Shown: positions 34,501-46,500 of the stretch, one piece after another
Numbering within the stretch: position 1 is the first letter of the stretch
How the letters are laid out: each line of letters begins with the position of its first letter
Position numbers and translations under genes: made by a program
Notes under the pieces: model-generated
Database searches by the model: none
What the model was told of the DNA's origin: nothing
Seen by the model: the letters and a program-made list of their open reading frames with translations, nothing else
NCBI GenBank assembly: GCA_019925795.1
Contig: CM034313.1
Location: 84,661,663-84,725,662 of the forward strand
DNA from: Dendrobium chrysotoxum
Lineage: Eukaryota > Streptophyta > Magnoliopsida > Asparagales > Orchidaceae
Direction: 5' to 3'
DNA length: 64,000 bases

Positions 34501-37500
34501 TTTAGTTTTAAGCAATAGGAAAGAATTTGAAAATCCAATTAATCAATTAAATTCTCATTAGGAAACTTTCCTAATTACCAAATCCTATTTTAGGAAAGAG
34601 AGCAATGAGTTTTAAATTTTGAATTTCAAACTTAGGAATCCATGGGGGTTGGCGGCTAGGCGTGGGGGTAGGATGGGGAGGTGGTGGCCGGCGGCTTGGG
34701 CGGCCTAAAGGTCCGGCAGGTTGAGGTAGGGAGGCCGGCCAAGGGGTGGGGAGGAAGGGGAGGCCAGCGGGTGTAGGGGTTAAAGAAGAGATTTAAGTGG
34801 GGAAAAAGAAAAGATGGTGGAACCGCAAACCTCGGAATCCACCAAAGATTGACGGGTATTGCTTCACCCTCCTCGGGCTTCTCCTCTCAAGAACTCACTT
34901 AGAGATCAAGCAAAGAAAATCGGAAATTTTCATATCATTCATTCATTAAAACTCAATACAAAGCATAGGGACCAATATATAGATCTCAAAACTAGAGAAA
35001 AGAAAAAGACACTAATGCCCTCGGGGCTACAAAGAGACTCAATGCCCAAGAAGGGTAAACTAGGAAAAACATAAAATAAAAATACATTTAACATGAAATA
35101 CATCAAATGTAAAGGCTCTGAATCGTGGCCGTCGATCGTCGTCCTCATCGACGATACACGTGTCGAAATCTCTGACTGATGTCCTCATCATAGCTTCTAT
35201 CAAGACTTTAGATGTTTAATGATAGAAGAATTTTGAAATTTCTCTATGAGAATTCTTATATTTTCATTGCATCTTAATATTGATTTTAGTAGTCTTACAT
35301 TCATACATCATAATCAGGAATATTACCACTTCCACCTGGCTTTTACTTTTTGCAAGTGGTATGTTGCGATTTTTTTTTTTTTAATTTGATGATCTTTTTA
35401 TTCTTCAGAATTTGTTGCAGATAAGTTCTGATAGGTAATTATTAAAGCTACTTTTTCCTTGGCCATCATTTTGTGTTCGTCTTCATGTTATTTCTTGAGA
35501 TCTCTCATCCTTTCTAATCTAGCGTGAACCAACCAGACAGTTGAGCTCCTAAAGAAGTTTTTTAATAATTCTGTTGCTTTGGGTTACGTCAATTTTTTTT
35601 CCTAGGCCTTTTCCTAATGATTTTGGTCTGTTCTCCCTCAGTTTGCCAAACATGATGCTGGGGTGACACATGTCTTAGTGACTGGAGGGGCTGGTTATAT
35701 CGGGTCACATGCAACGCTTCGACTCTTGAAGGACTCCTATCGAGTAACTATAGTGGTATGCATCAATAGGTATGACAATCTTTATTTTCTTTCTATCATG
35801 TTTGATCTTTTCTTCTCAATTTGACAGGATAATCTTTCAAGGGGGAATATTGGGGCTGTTAAAATTCTCCTTAAGCTATTTCCAGAACCTGGGAGGCTTC
35901 AGTTTATTTTTGCTGATTTAGGCGATGCTAAAGTAGTATCCTTATTATTTGAACGACATCTGAATATTTGCCTCCTCCTCCTCCTTCTTCTTCTTGTTCT
36001 TCTGCTTCTTCTTCTTATTGTTGTTGTAAAATAAGGGATTGCTCCTTAACGACATTTAGGTTGACCGCATATTTGCTCAAAATGCATTTGATGCAGTGAT
36101 GCACTTTGCAGCGGTGGCTTACGTTGGTGAGAGTACTCTCGAACCTCTCAGGTATGCTTTTTGATTGTCTAATGGATGATTTAGGAATTTTGTTACTTGT
36201 TTCATGTTCCGTTTTTGCTCTTTGGTTGGGTGTTTATATGCATAGTAAGGACTTGAGTTTATTTTAAACACATGATTGGGTTAATTTAATTGTGCTAGTA
36301 AACTTTTGATCATTTCACATTCATTAAGGGCTTGCTTGGCGTCAAAATTTTTTTATTTTTAAGAACAATAAAAAGTTAAAAATTTGCTTGTTTATTCTTT
36401 TTTTTTAAGAAACACAAAAAAGATGCTTTTAAAATTTTATATACATTTTTTTTTCATGACACGCAGTAGCTAGCATGATGGTTCCATCGCTAACAATGTC
36501 AACTTTTGCTTCTCTAATCTCATCCATACCTTCCTCGTGCCTGGGGATATGGTGAATGGCTATGAACGCAATCTGGCTGGCTCCACATAAGGTTTAGATT
36601 TAGATGATGGCACCGCCATATGGAAGGCAATTGAGTATGCAAAGATGCTCCAGGTGCTTCTAGATTTGTTGACATATAGTTTGATTCTTTTGATGCTGAA
36701 GCGGCTAAAGGTGAGCAGTGGTATATCATTGATTTGAAGGTTGAAAGAGCTATATTCAGCGGATACAAATTTTGCTAGAATGTGGATTCAATGCAATATA
36801 GCCCAACCAATAGCAGATTATTCACTTCGACATGGGTTCTTATTTAAGGGGAATACCCTCTTCATCTTGGCGCCAACAGCTCATCAAATAGGCACATGGA
36901 GGGGGCCTTACAACACACCTTAGGCGCGACAAGTGTCACAACCCGATCCGATATGATTCAAAACTGTACAGGTCATACCGTGTCCGATTGTGACAAGATT
37001 TAGCCCAAGATCTGGTTGAAGAAGTACTGAAATAAAACTTTAAATTTATATACTACATAGAGCCACTACTGAATGCAATAACGGAAGACTACTGAATCTC
37101 AACATGATTTTCTATATATCATCTAAAAATATATAATCTGAAGGCTATTTACAACAACGCTTGGCAATAGAGAGAATAACAAAATAAAAGACAAACCTGC
37201 AAAAATAATAACTAACCAAAATATACATACAGCACAGATTGGAGCTTGCTATCCAAACTACTAAGCTTGCTCTTTACCCTTCCTCGGGCTTGAAAATAAA
37301 AGCAAAAGCATGGATGAGCTAACACGGCTCAGTAAGTTATCATAGCCTAAAATAGAAATTATTATAAAACCAAAAGAACTCTGAACTGAATCATTTATTG
37401 AAATTGAATTGAATACAATTAAATAAATACAAAAATTAACTGAATTATAAACAAATGCTTCATAATGATTATCATAATAGCTCTTATGCCCAAATTTTTA

Positions 37501-40500
37501 TATATCTACCAAAATCCCACCTCGGTCGCACACTGGCGCTGGCATAATAAAATCCCACCTTGGTCGCCCACTAGCATCGGCATCACAACACTTCAGTAAC
37601 AAAATTCCACCTCGGTCGTCCATTGGTGCCGGTATCACAACACTCCGGTAATAGAATCCCACCTCGGTTGCCCACTGGCGACGGCATCACATCACATCAT
37701 ATTTTTTTTCATATTTTTCAATTCATTTCATTAATTACAGCATAATTGGATTGAATTCAAAAATTATTAAAATGCCGTAATGGTAGATAATGAAAATACT
37801 ATTAAGCAAAAATTTACAACTTTCAAATATAACCAAATTACCAGTAATTGTGTAAAATATCATTCTGAAATTTTAATTGAACTGAAACACTATGTTTAGA
37901 TGTCAAAATAAATTTCTAAGTAGATAAAAATCGATATTTTTTCAAAAACACCCAGCAAAAAATTTTTAAAATTTACTCAAAATGTTCGTAATCATAATCT
38001 CTATAATATATAAAAAGTTGCACAGTGAAAGTTTTACCTAAACAAAGTTATCCTCGTTTTCGGTAACAAAAATATAAATTTGATCGAAAAAATATCTAAA
38101 ACATCAAATTATTGAAAACTGAAATAGGCAGAACGTAACCTATCTCAAGACGAACAAAATTCCTAATTGGGCCTACGGACAAAAATCGCTCTACTGCTGT
38201 CAAAACATAACTTCCTTCTCTTTCCTCTCTTTCTTCTCATTTTCCCCAAACGTTCTTTGTTAACGGAAATAATTAGAAAAATTGGATTTAAATGGTTATT
38301 TAAATAAAATCTATAATGGTTTTAGATTTTTATATAAAATAAAAATATAATAATATTTTTATTATTAATTTTCAGTATAAAATTCATTAAAATTTTTTTC
38401 GGGGTTCCAAAAATTATAGAAAAATATTCATAAAATAACTTATTTTATTTAAAAATTTCTGATGAAATCGGTTTGCAAAACAGACACCTGTCGGTCCCGA
38501 AACCCTCACTTGTCCCGACAGATGCCAATTTCTTAAGGAATTTCATCAGTGCTAAAAAATTATGAAAAAATTTGTGAAACTAAAGCACCATAATAGATAT
38601 ATTATGGCGAAGGCGGTTTGTGATTTAGACTTATAATAGCTCCTGAATAAATTCTTAACTGTTGTAGGTAAAAATATATTTTTCAAAATTTTGAGTTATA
38701 ACAACAAGACACTGCAACACCTACAAGCCAGATTCTTCTGGCCTAAATTACACAGGTATGTCTCCCACTTTATCGAATGTTGTTCTATCTGTCAAGAGTT
38801 AGGGACAAGTTAGAACAATAGATTTTACACTCCACCCCTTGTACCAGATACTATTTGGGATAATATCAATATTGATTTATTTTTAGGATTACCGAGAACT
38901 AAATGGGGAGCTGATTCGATGATAGTGGTCGTGAACAAGTTTTCCAAAATGGCACATTCCACTGCGTGCAAGAAAAATGTTGATGCTGTTAACATTGCTC
39001 GGCTATTTTTTCAAGAAATAATGTACCTTCATGGCCTCCCTCGTAGTATCACTTCTGCTAGAGACGTTAAGTTTATCAGTCATTTTTGGAGGGCTTTGTG
39101 GAAACGTCTTCATACAGCCATCTACCTTAACTCCGCTTCTCATCCACAATCCGATGGTAAAAAAGAAGTGGTAAATCGTACATTAGGCAATATGCTCTGT
39201 TGTCTTGTGCAGAATCACCCAAAGCAGTGGGAAGATACTCTTGGGCAAGCCGAATTTGCCTATAATTCAATGGTCAACTGTTCCATGGGGTGCTATCCAT
39301 TTAGTATAGTCTACACAAAGATACCTAATCACCTTTTCGATATTGTTGTTTTGCCAAAATTCTCTAACAAATCAGCTGCATATTTCACCGAACACTGCAA
39401 TACTATCCTGGACGAGGTTCGCACTATGCTGATTACATCCAATTCCCTATATAAAGAAGCAGCAGATCTACACCGCCGTAAAAAGATTTTTAATCTAGGC
39501 AACCTTGTTATCGTTCGGCTGAGAAAAGAAAGGTTTCCTGCCGGTGCTTATTCCAAACTCAGCCCCCACAAATTCAGTCCTATCCCTATCTCTAAATGAA
39601 TGAATGATAATGCCTACGTCGTCGACTTTCCCAACCATATCACACTTTGTCAACATTTGATGTTTCAGATATTTACCTTTATCACCCTCCAAATGCAGCA
39701 CCTGTTTCTAATGTTGAACTATGCTAGGACTTTTTTGAAGCAGGGGAGAATTTATGCGATGCATCATAAGAGGAGGCACAACTTATCTTCCACCCTTCCA
39801 TTCTGTTTGCCTTCCGTTTAACTCCACTATCGTTATTTCTATTTTTCTGTCCTTTTATAGTTATAGTCATTAAAGTAGCTGCACCCAGCTGGGCTGTTTT
39901 CTGTACTCATATAGTATAATTCATATATATAGGAAAAAGGGAGAAAATATGAAAAACATAGAAAAAAGTAAATATTACTATTCTATTGTTTCTATTCTCT
40001 TGTATTGCTTGCCTTTGGGCTTGTTCTTGTGTTAGCAGCTGTAATCGGCCAAGGCAACCACACCACAATGTTTTTTTTTTCCTTTTTAATGCATTCAATA
40101 AAATATATGTTGTTAGTTTATGGATTACTTCAACTTAAATCCATACTTCACTGAAGTATGGTAGTGTTGACCTCCACAACATACAAAAAAATCGAATAAA
40201 AAAAATATGTCTTGCATACCTGCTCTGTCGGACCCATACCGAGATCCTGTCGAAATCCTATCGAAATCAGCCGCCTGCTACAGTCCCCATCCCCTGCAAA
40301 CGGCGCCGTTTCAGAGCAGGGCACGCAAAAATCCCGCGCTTGCCTCGGTCAAACAGCCCTCGTCGCCTTTAAAATGAGAACTTGCGAAGCTCTCGACACA
40401 CACATTCGCACTCCCCCTCTCGCTACTATTCCCATTCGCCATTTCCTCCTCCTAGCTCCCGCCAACTCCAAGCCCTGTCCGATCGGAAACACACACGACC

Positions 40501-43500
40501 TTCCCTCATTCCTTCCGATTCCCAAGCTCTGCCCAACCTCTACCCTGGTCCCGACGGCTGCTTCCCCACGCGAGAAATCCCAAACTCCATCGGACCTGCG
40601 TACCTGTAGGATCGGAAGTCACGGCATTTCCACGAAGCCGACTGCCCTAGCCTTCCTCGCCTCCCTCGTGGTCGATCGACTTCGCTTCTTCAACTCCTTC
40701 GTAGCTGTCCGACTCCGCTCCTTTGAGGACGTTCCCTTCCCGCCGGATCGGAAGTCGCGACATTTTGATCGGAAACAGCGACGGGAGCCGCTCACTACGA
40801 AGCTAACTTTCTCCCTTCTGATTGCTTCCTCGGCTCCTTTGCTGCTGTTCGACTTCGGATCCTTCGTGGTTACCCGACTTCGCTCCTTCCACGACTTCCC
40901 TTCCTGTCAGTTCGAAAGTTACGACATTTTAACTGGAAGCAACGACGAGAGCTGCTCACTGTGAAGGATCGGAAGCCACGCCATTTTAATCAGAGATAAC
41001 GACGGGAGCTCTCTTGCTGTGAGGGTAACTTTCTCCCTTTCCTGCGCCTCTTCGGCCAAATCCCGCAACTTTGCCGAACCAGAGAAGGGAGGGAGAGAGG
41101 TTAATTAATATTAATTAAAATTAATGCTAATTAATTTTAATTAATGATTAATTAATTGTAAATATCATTATTCTTATTTTAATTTATTATTATTTGATAA
41201 TTAATTATAGTTAACTTTAATTAAATTATTATAATTAATCCTAATTAATTATAATTAATTTTAATCAAAGATTAATCTTAATTAATTATAGTTTTTTTTA
41301 TTTAATTATAATTAATTATTATTAATTAATTTATTAAAGATTAATTAATAATTAATCAGTTATAATTAATTAAATTTAAATATAATTAATTATTTTAATT
41401 AATTATACTAATTATGATTAATTGCTTTAATTAATTATAATTAACTGTAATTAATTAAAAATAATTATAAAAAGAGAGAGAATGCCTCTTTGCTCTTCCC
41501 TTGCCTTGACCCTCGTGCCACGAACCTCTACACCGCCGGTCGCCAAGGTATAACCCTTCTGAACTTAAAAAAAAAACTCCGAGAACTCGTTCTCGTCGTT
41601 CGCGACGGACCGGAAAACCGCCTATACACGCTTTCATAAGCGTGGTGGGATGGGACCCCGGTGCGGCGCCTACAACGAGGCGGGTAATCACCTCAAAATC
41701 CTATCCTCGGCGTTCGTGTCGAGCCGGCAAACCGCCTATACACGCTTTCATAAGCGTGGTGGGAAGGGAACCCGGTGCGACACCTACGACGAGGCAGGTA
41801 GGCCCTATGCACGCTTTCTTAAGCGTGGTGGGGACGATCTTAAGTACCCGTACCTGCGGGGAAACAAAATGCTTTTCTTTTTCAGGTACGTCAAAGACCC
41901 ATACACGCTTTCTTAAGCGTGGTGGGGGATTGAAGACTTTACACGGCCGCGGTGTCCTCGAAAGAGGGCATCTACCATACACGCTTTCTTAAGCGTGGTG
42001 GGAAAGGCCTAGTTTTCCGTTATTTCCCCTAAACGGGGGAGATGCCGGAATGCTGCCGAAATTTCGGGTGATCATATGACTGCTTTTGGACCTGATTTGG
42101 ACAAATTTTGGACAACTTTAAACTCAAAAGAACAAATGACAAGATTCAAAATTTGATTTTTATTGAATATTAAATGACTTGAACTTGAAGTAAATCTTGA
42201 TTCAAATTTGAGTAAAATTAACTTGAATTGAGCTTGGAATTCAAAGTTGATATTGGAACTTGGATTTGAACAAAAAGAGAACTTTGAACAAGATTGTAGG
42301 GGACCAATTTGAACATTCACAGAGGACTTTGATTTGGACTTCAGCCATAACAAATGCAAAGGATTTTGACTAGAACAATTTGAACTTGAACTCAAACTGT
42401 ATAACATCAAGTGAGATTTGAGCTTTGAGCTTGCAAGCATTTGACCCGAATCTAAATGAACTCAATATAACTATATGAGTCATGGGACTTGAATTTGATT
42501 TGAGTATCAAGTGGACAAAGCTTGGACTCAATTTGAACATCAAATGAATGTGACTTGGACTAGTTGGATTCAAACCCAGATGAAATGAAATCAAATTGGG
42601 GTTAAGTTCAAATTAACTTGAACACGAAATCGAATTGGGCTCGAGTGCTGAACTTGATCTGAATGTTACAAATAGCTTGAATAATGTGGACTACAAAGAG
42701 CTGGACTTGAATGAATATGATCTCTAAGGAACTTGAATTAGAGTCGAGCATATAGAACCAAACTTTGGATCGCTGAATGAGCAATTAAGGTCTGGGTGAA
42801 TCTTAATCGTTCAAGTGGACATAAATGAGCACAAAGCTTGTGTTGGTCAATGAATTAAAGTCAGAGACTTGTCACAATACCATCAACCATCCTTCTAACA
42901 TGTGCAAGAGAATTGTGAGAAACGCAATAGCGCAAATAGACACAAGAGATATGCAAATAACTTCTCCACTACATCAATGCAAAAAAAACACCACAAAGAG
43001 AAAATGCTTAAAGAGTGCATACCAAATTCAAATTGAAGTGTGGCCCTCTCACAATCAAACACAAGTTAACATAAAAACGATTGTATTGATATCTCGCAAG
43101 TGAGGGAGACTAGTGTATAATGAACATAATATCCTCCTTATAAGTGATGTTGGCTACTTTGCAAATATACAGTGGTCCACTTACAAGCAACTACAAGAAA
43201 CCCATGAATGTCTAGGAACGATAGTGAGACATGTACAGATGAATGTGATAATGTTCTACGATCAACGTCAAGGCAAGCAGATGCGCTCAAATATGCAAAT
43301 AATGAAGATTGAAATTGACGGCAATCTTCATGTCAAACTCACAAGAGGACATAATATGCTCTACAAACAACGAAGTCTCTTGCTAACATACAAATAAGTT
43401 CAAGGGATATGCAATGGATGCAATGGTATCCCTCCAATTAACACTAGCGGGTTTGCTGATGTATGCAACAGCCTCTCCTAAACATGAAACCAATATACAA

Positions 43501-46500
43501 GCACAGGCTGAGGGCTTGTAGTGGATAAAATAACGCACCTACAAGGCGTTATGAGAAACAAGTCACATATACAACATGTCATCTGTGGATATTTACGGGA
43601 GGTCCGTAGTCAATTCAAATACTTGTAGATAATGTAGGAAGATCTGCAATACATACAATCTCTCTGCGAGTGCAGATGTATGTAAAACATGTCACTCGTG
43701 GGTAGATGCAGAAAGACTTCAGTAAATGCAGTCTCCTGAAGTTGATTTCAATTTATGAATGAAAACATCTACCTGCCTACCAGCAACAGTTGTGGAGATC
43801 GTACGATGCCACGCCACCGGATCCGCAACTTTTATGCAAACGGACAGAAGGCGTGTACAAATATTCCAAGAATACCCCTGCACGTGTGCACTTTAATTTG
43901 TATACACATAGGTACACTAAAAGGGGAAAATATAATCATAACCCGCATGGGCCCCGGCGAGCGTGTTATTGGTACACACGTGACGTCTAGGGATGCTGCG
44001 CGGGTTAATAAGTGAATTCTAGTTCGAGCCCGATCCTCCTATACAGGTAGATAGGAGTCGACACGGCTCGAACCATTAAATAAATATGCAGTCGTGAGAT
44101 CGACTGAGATATTTATTTTATACATTCATATTAGGCCTTCAAGGTCTATAATCAAGTGAATTCACTTACAAAAGGCTCAAAGCCTACGAAACCCGATCCT
44201 CTATCGACCAGTAGATAGAGTCGACAGGGTCCAATCAATAAAATATAAATAACCCCACACCCCGATGATGGCCGCGTTGACAGCAAATCTCAACTGGAGG
44301 GGTTCATACAAATAATTCAAAATGCCATCCAAATCATTCCAAAAAAAATCCAAAAATATTTAAAATTTAAATTCAATCATCAAAATACTTAAAGCAAACT
44401 TATCCATCCTCCGCAACAGCTTGCCGAGGTGGACAAATTGAAAAATACTTCAGCTCACATAGAGCTAGTGTAGTTGAAAATATCACTAGGATCCATTCTC
44501 AAATAATCTCCTGCCAGCAAGGACGTGGTACGAGTCCTCTAACCGGCAGTTTCGCCGCCAAATGGCACTGCAGGATAAACGGTTATGACTCGGGGCCCTC
44601 TGAACCAGGTGGTCGCCGCCAAATGGCACCATTATATTATGGTTATGGCCAGAGCCCGTATGCTCCCCAATGGCATCAAATCCTTGAGATATGAATCAAT
44701 AGGATATGATCGATAGGGCACAAAGCCCTCTGTTAGCTAAGGTGGATCCAAATTTGTCCCCTTAGACAAATACCCACCCCAGGTCTACAAGGTACCCTTG
44801 GACGAAGCAACCCATGGCTGCCGACAAGGATCCTTCTGTCAGGTTGGGTCGACTACCTCCTCTGACTAAGTAGACCAGGGACCATGATGGCTCGGGATGA
44901 TGGAACCATGGGATCTTGATCGGGTCTATCATCCATTCCCCCACCATCCGCTTTAAGTGCAAGGTGGTAAAAATTTCTATTTTAAATATCAAATCCTCAA
45001 ATCTCCAAATCTTCCAATCTTCTAAATTCTGAAATCCTCAAATCCCTAACTCATGCTGCTACTATATGACAGATGCACGTATCCTTACGTATCTGATTGA
45101 CGACTAGCCTTAATCGAAAGTTCTCTCTCGTTATCGGGAGGGGTAATTAACTATAGGGGCTTACGCCTATAGGAAACCAGAACTCAGATCATAAAGTCCT
45201 CGCAAAATGAGGGCGAAATCTCTGGGTAGTGTCTAATCTACTATCTCATCTGCCTTCTAAAATTTACCCCGGAACTTAGTTCGTTAAAACTCCCCCCTAA
45301 GAAAAAAAAAACAAGCGGGCGGAGGCCCGGGCCGAATTTTCGGAGCCCACAGATTTCTGGCGACTCCGCTGGGGATTGGTTTCTCTTTTCATCTTTGGCT
45401 AGTCACCTCAGTGCTATAGTAGCAGCTATTCTCAACCTAGATTCAAAATTTTGAGTTTTTCAAAATGATCATTTAAAGAATCAAAATTTCTGAATATTCT
45501 AAGAATGATCATTCAAACAAATTTATTAAGATAACGTATTTAGCAGTATTTTAAATTTGTATTGTTTGAATTTGCTCGCTAATGTTATCTATTTTTGTTT
45601 TCTATTCTGTGCAAGTCTCTGCATTTTTGAAAGTGTGGGGTGATGTATCAAATTTTGATCACTAACCCTTACCTTTCATTTATGCAGATGGATCTACAGA
45701 ACACACCAATGACTGTCCAGCTGGGATAAGGAGCCAGGATCCAACTGGCGAACGCTATCATTGAGACAGGGAATGCTGGAGCTACCATCCAGTTTGGTAG
45801 CATTGACTTCCCTGCTGTTGTCGAAAGGGCCACCGCCATTCCTACGAATGACAGAAATACTGAAGGGCCTGCTAGGAGGCCACACTCTACTGGAACTACC
45901 ATTCGTCGTGTGCACCTGCCGGCACAACGACTTGCTGCTGCTGAAAATCCTCGTGGAAGGATCTCTGTGTTTGAACGGCTGTCGCAGCCAGAAATCCCGG
46001 CCACCAAAAGGGTTGTAGCCGGAGGAAGGATCTCCGTGGTGACGACGAACACCACACATCTGCCAACCGGGTTACCTGCACCCGTGAAGAACACTTCTGA
46101 GGCTTCCTCATCTGGAGGAAAACTAACCAGGAGACAGAGGAGGAAACTGAATGCTGAGCTCCGGGCTCAGCAACAATTCTCAACTCATCCCTCAAATCTG
46201 TCGGCCCAAGAGCTAGAAGCGAACATTCCTACCCGGAATGGGTTCACAAATTTGAAGTGGGTTAAGAGGAACAGCTCAACTGGGGAGCTGAAGAAGTCAT
46301 TCTGGGACCGACAGCCTGAAGTCCCACCTCCTCAAAAGAAGAAGGAGCCTGAAACTCTCTCAGCTCGAGTCTACAGAGTCCTGAAGACCGTGAAGGAGAG
46401 AGGACTGAAAAAGAGGAGGTACCAGCGGTCACTGACGGTCGAAACAAGAAGAACTCCACCAAGAGAGCGTCTGTCTCTTACTGTGGAGAGAAAGGAAAGA

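Larger units (their letters stand above)
11347..35641 (+). other. UXE intron 2 (24,295 bp), TE-filled
   Basis: GT-AG intron between the anchor exon and the NAD-binding exon. It contains a degenerate LTR-like segment, an unrecognised ORF pair, an RTE LINE, a putative solo LTR and a chromovirus with nested hAT, RTE and solo-LTR insertions. Sequences at 11347-11501 and 35176-35641 look like ordinary intron sequence. Confidence 0.9.
36741..39900 (+). mobile_element. Chromovirus remnant (integrase), split by a solo LTR
   Basis: The left piece (36741-36928) reads KELYSADTNFARMW and HGFLFKGNTLFIL, matching the linker before the integrase zinc domain. The right piece (38709-39640) reads LQHLQARFFWPKLHRYVSHF and CCSICQE, then the integrase core. 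The two parts join across the 36934-38703 LTR at its duplicated ACAAG. LTRs, gag, RT and RNase H of this element were not found. Sequence 36470-36740 and 39822-40159 may be its degraded flanks. Confidence 0.75.
40165..45351 (+). repeat. Tat element 5' LTR
   Basis: TGTTGACC...GAGCCCACA, 5,187 bp. In order it contains a CT-rich, GC-richer segment (40200-41095), an ATTAATTA-rich block (41100-41460), five short palindromes (41627-41997), a segment rich in ACTTGAATTTGA-like words (42080-42740) and a conserved 3' segment. The ORF at 40212-40964 is truncated in the other LTR by the 112-bp deletion and shows no domain. 40660-40771 is the segment missing from the 3' LTR. Confidence 0.95.

Noticed and set aside
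34859..35148. 71- and 69-codon ORFs on opposite strands
   Set aside because: They mirror each other in an unclassified repeat-like segment and have no known domain.
36520..36768. 82-codon minus-strand ORF in intron 5
   Set aside because: No domain, and it overlaps the + strand chromovirus remnant at its left edge.
40212..40964. 250-codon ORF in the 5' LTR (and 160 codons at 56832-57314)
   Set aside because: It lies in LTR sequence, is cut by the 112-bp difference in the other LTR and has no recognisable motif.
41627..41997. Regularly recurring palindromes that resemble a CRISPR array
   Set aside because: This is plant nuclear DNA, spacing is irregular, and the same array sits in both LTRs of a retrotransposon.
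42072..42594. 122- and 74-codon minus-strand Ser/Lys/Phe-rich ORFs, repeated at 58580-59102
   Set aside because: They are the reverse of the ACTTGAATTTGA-rich low-complexity LTR segment.
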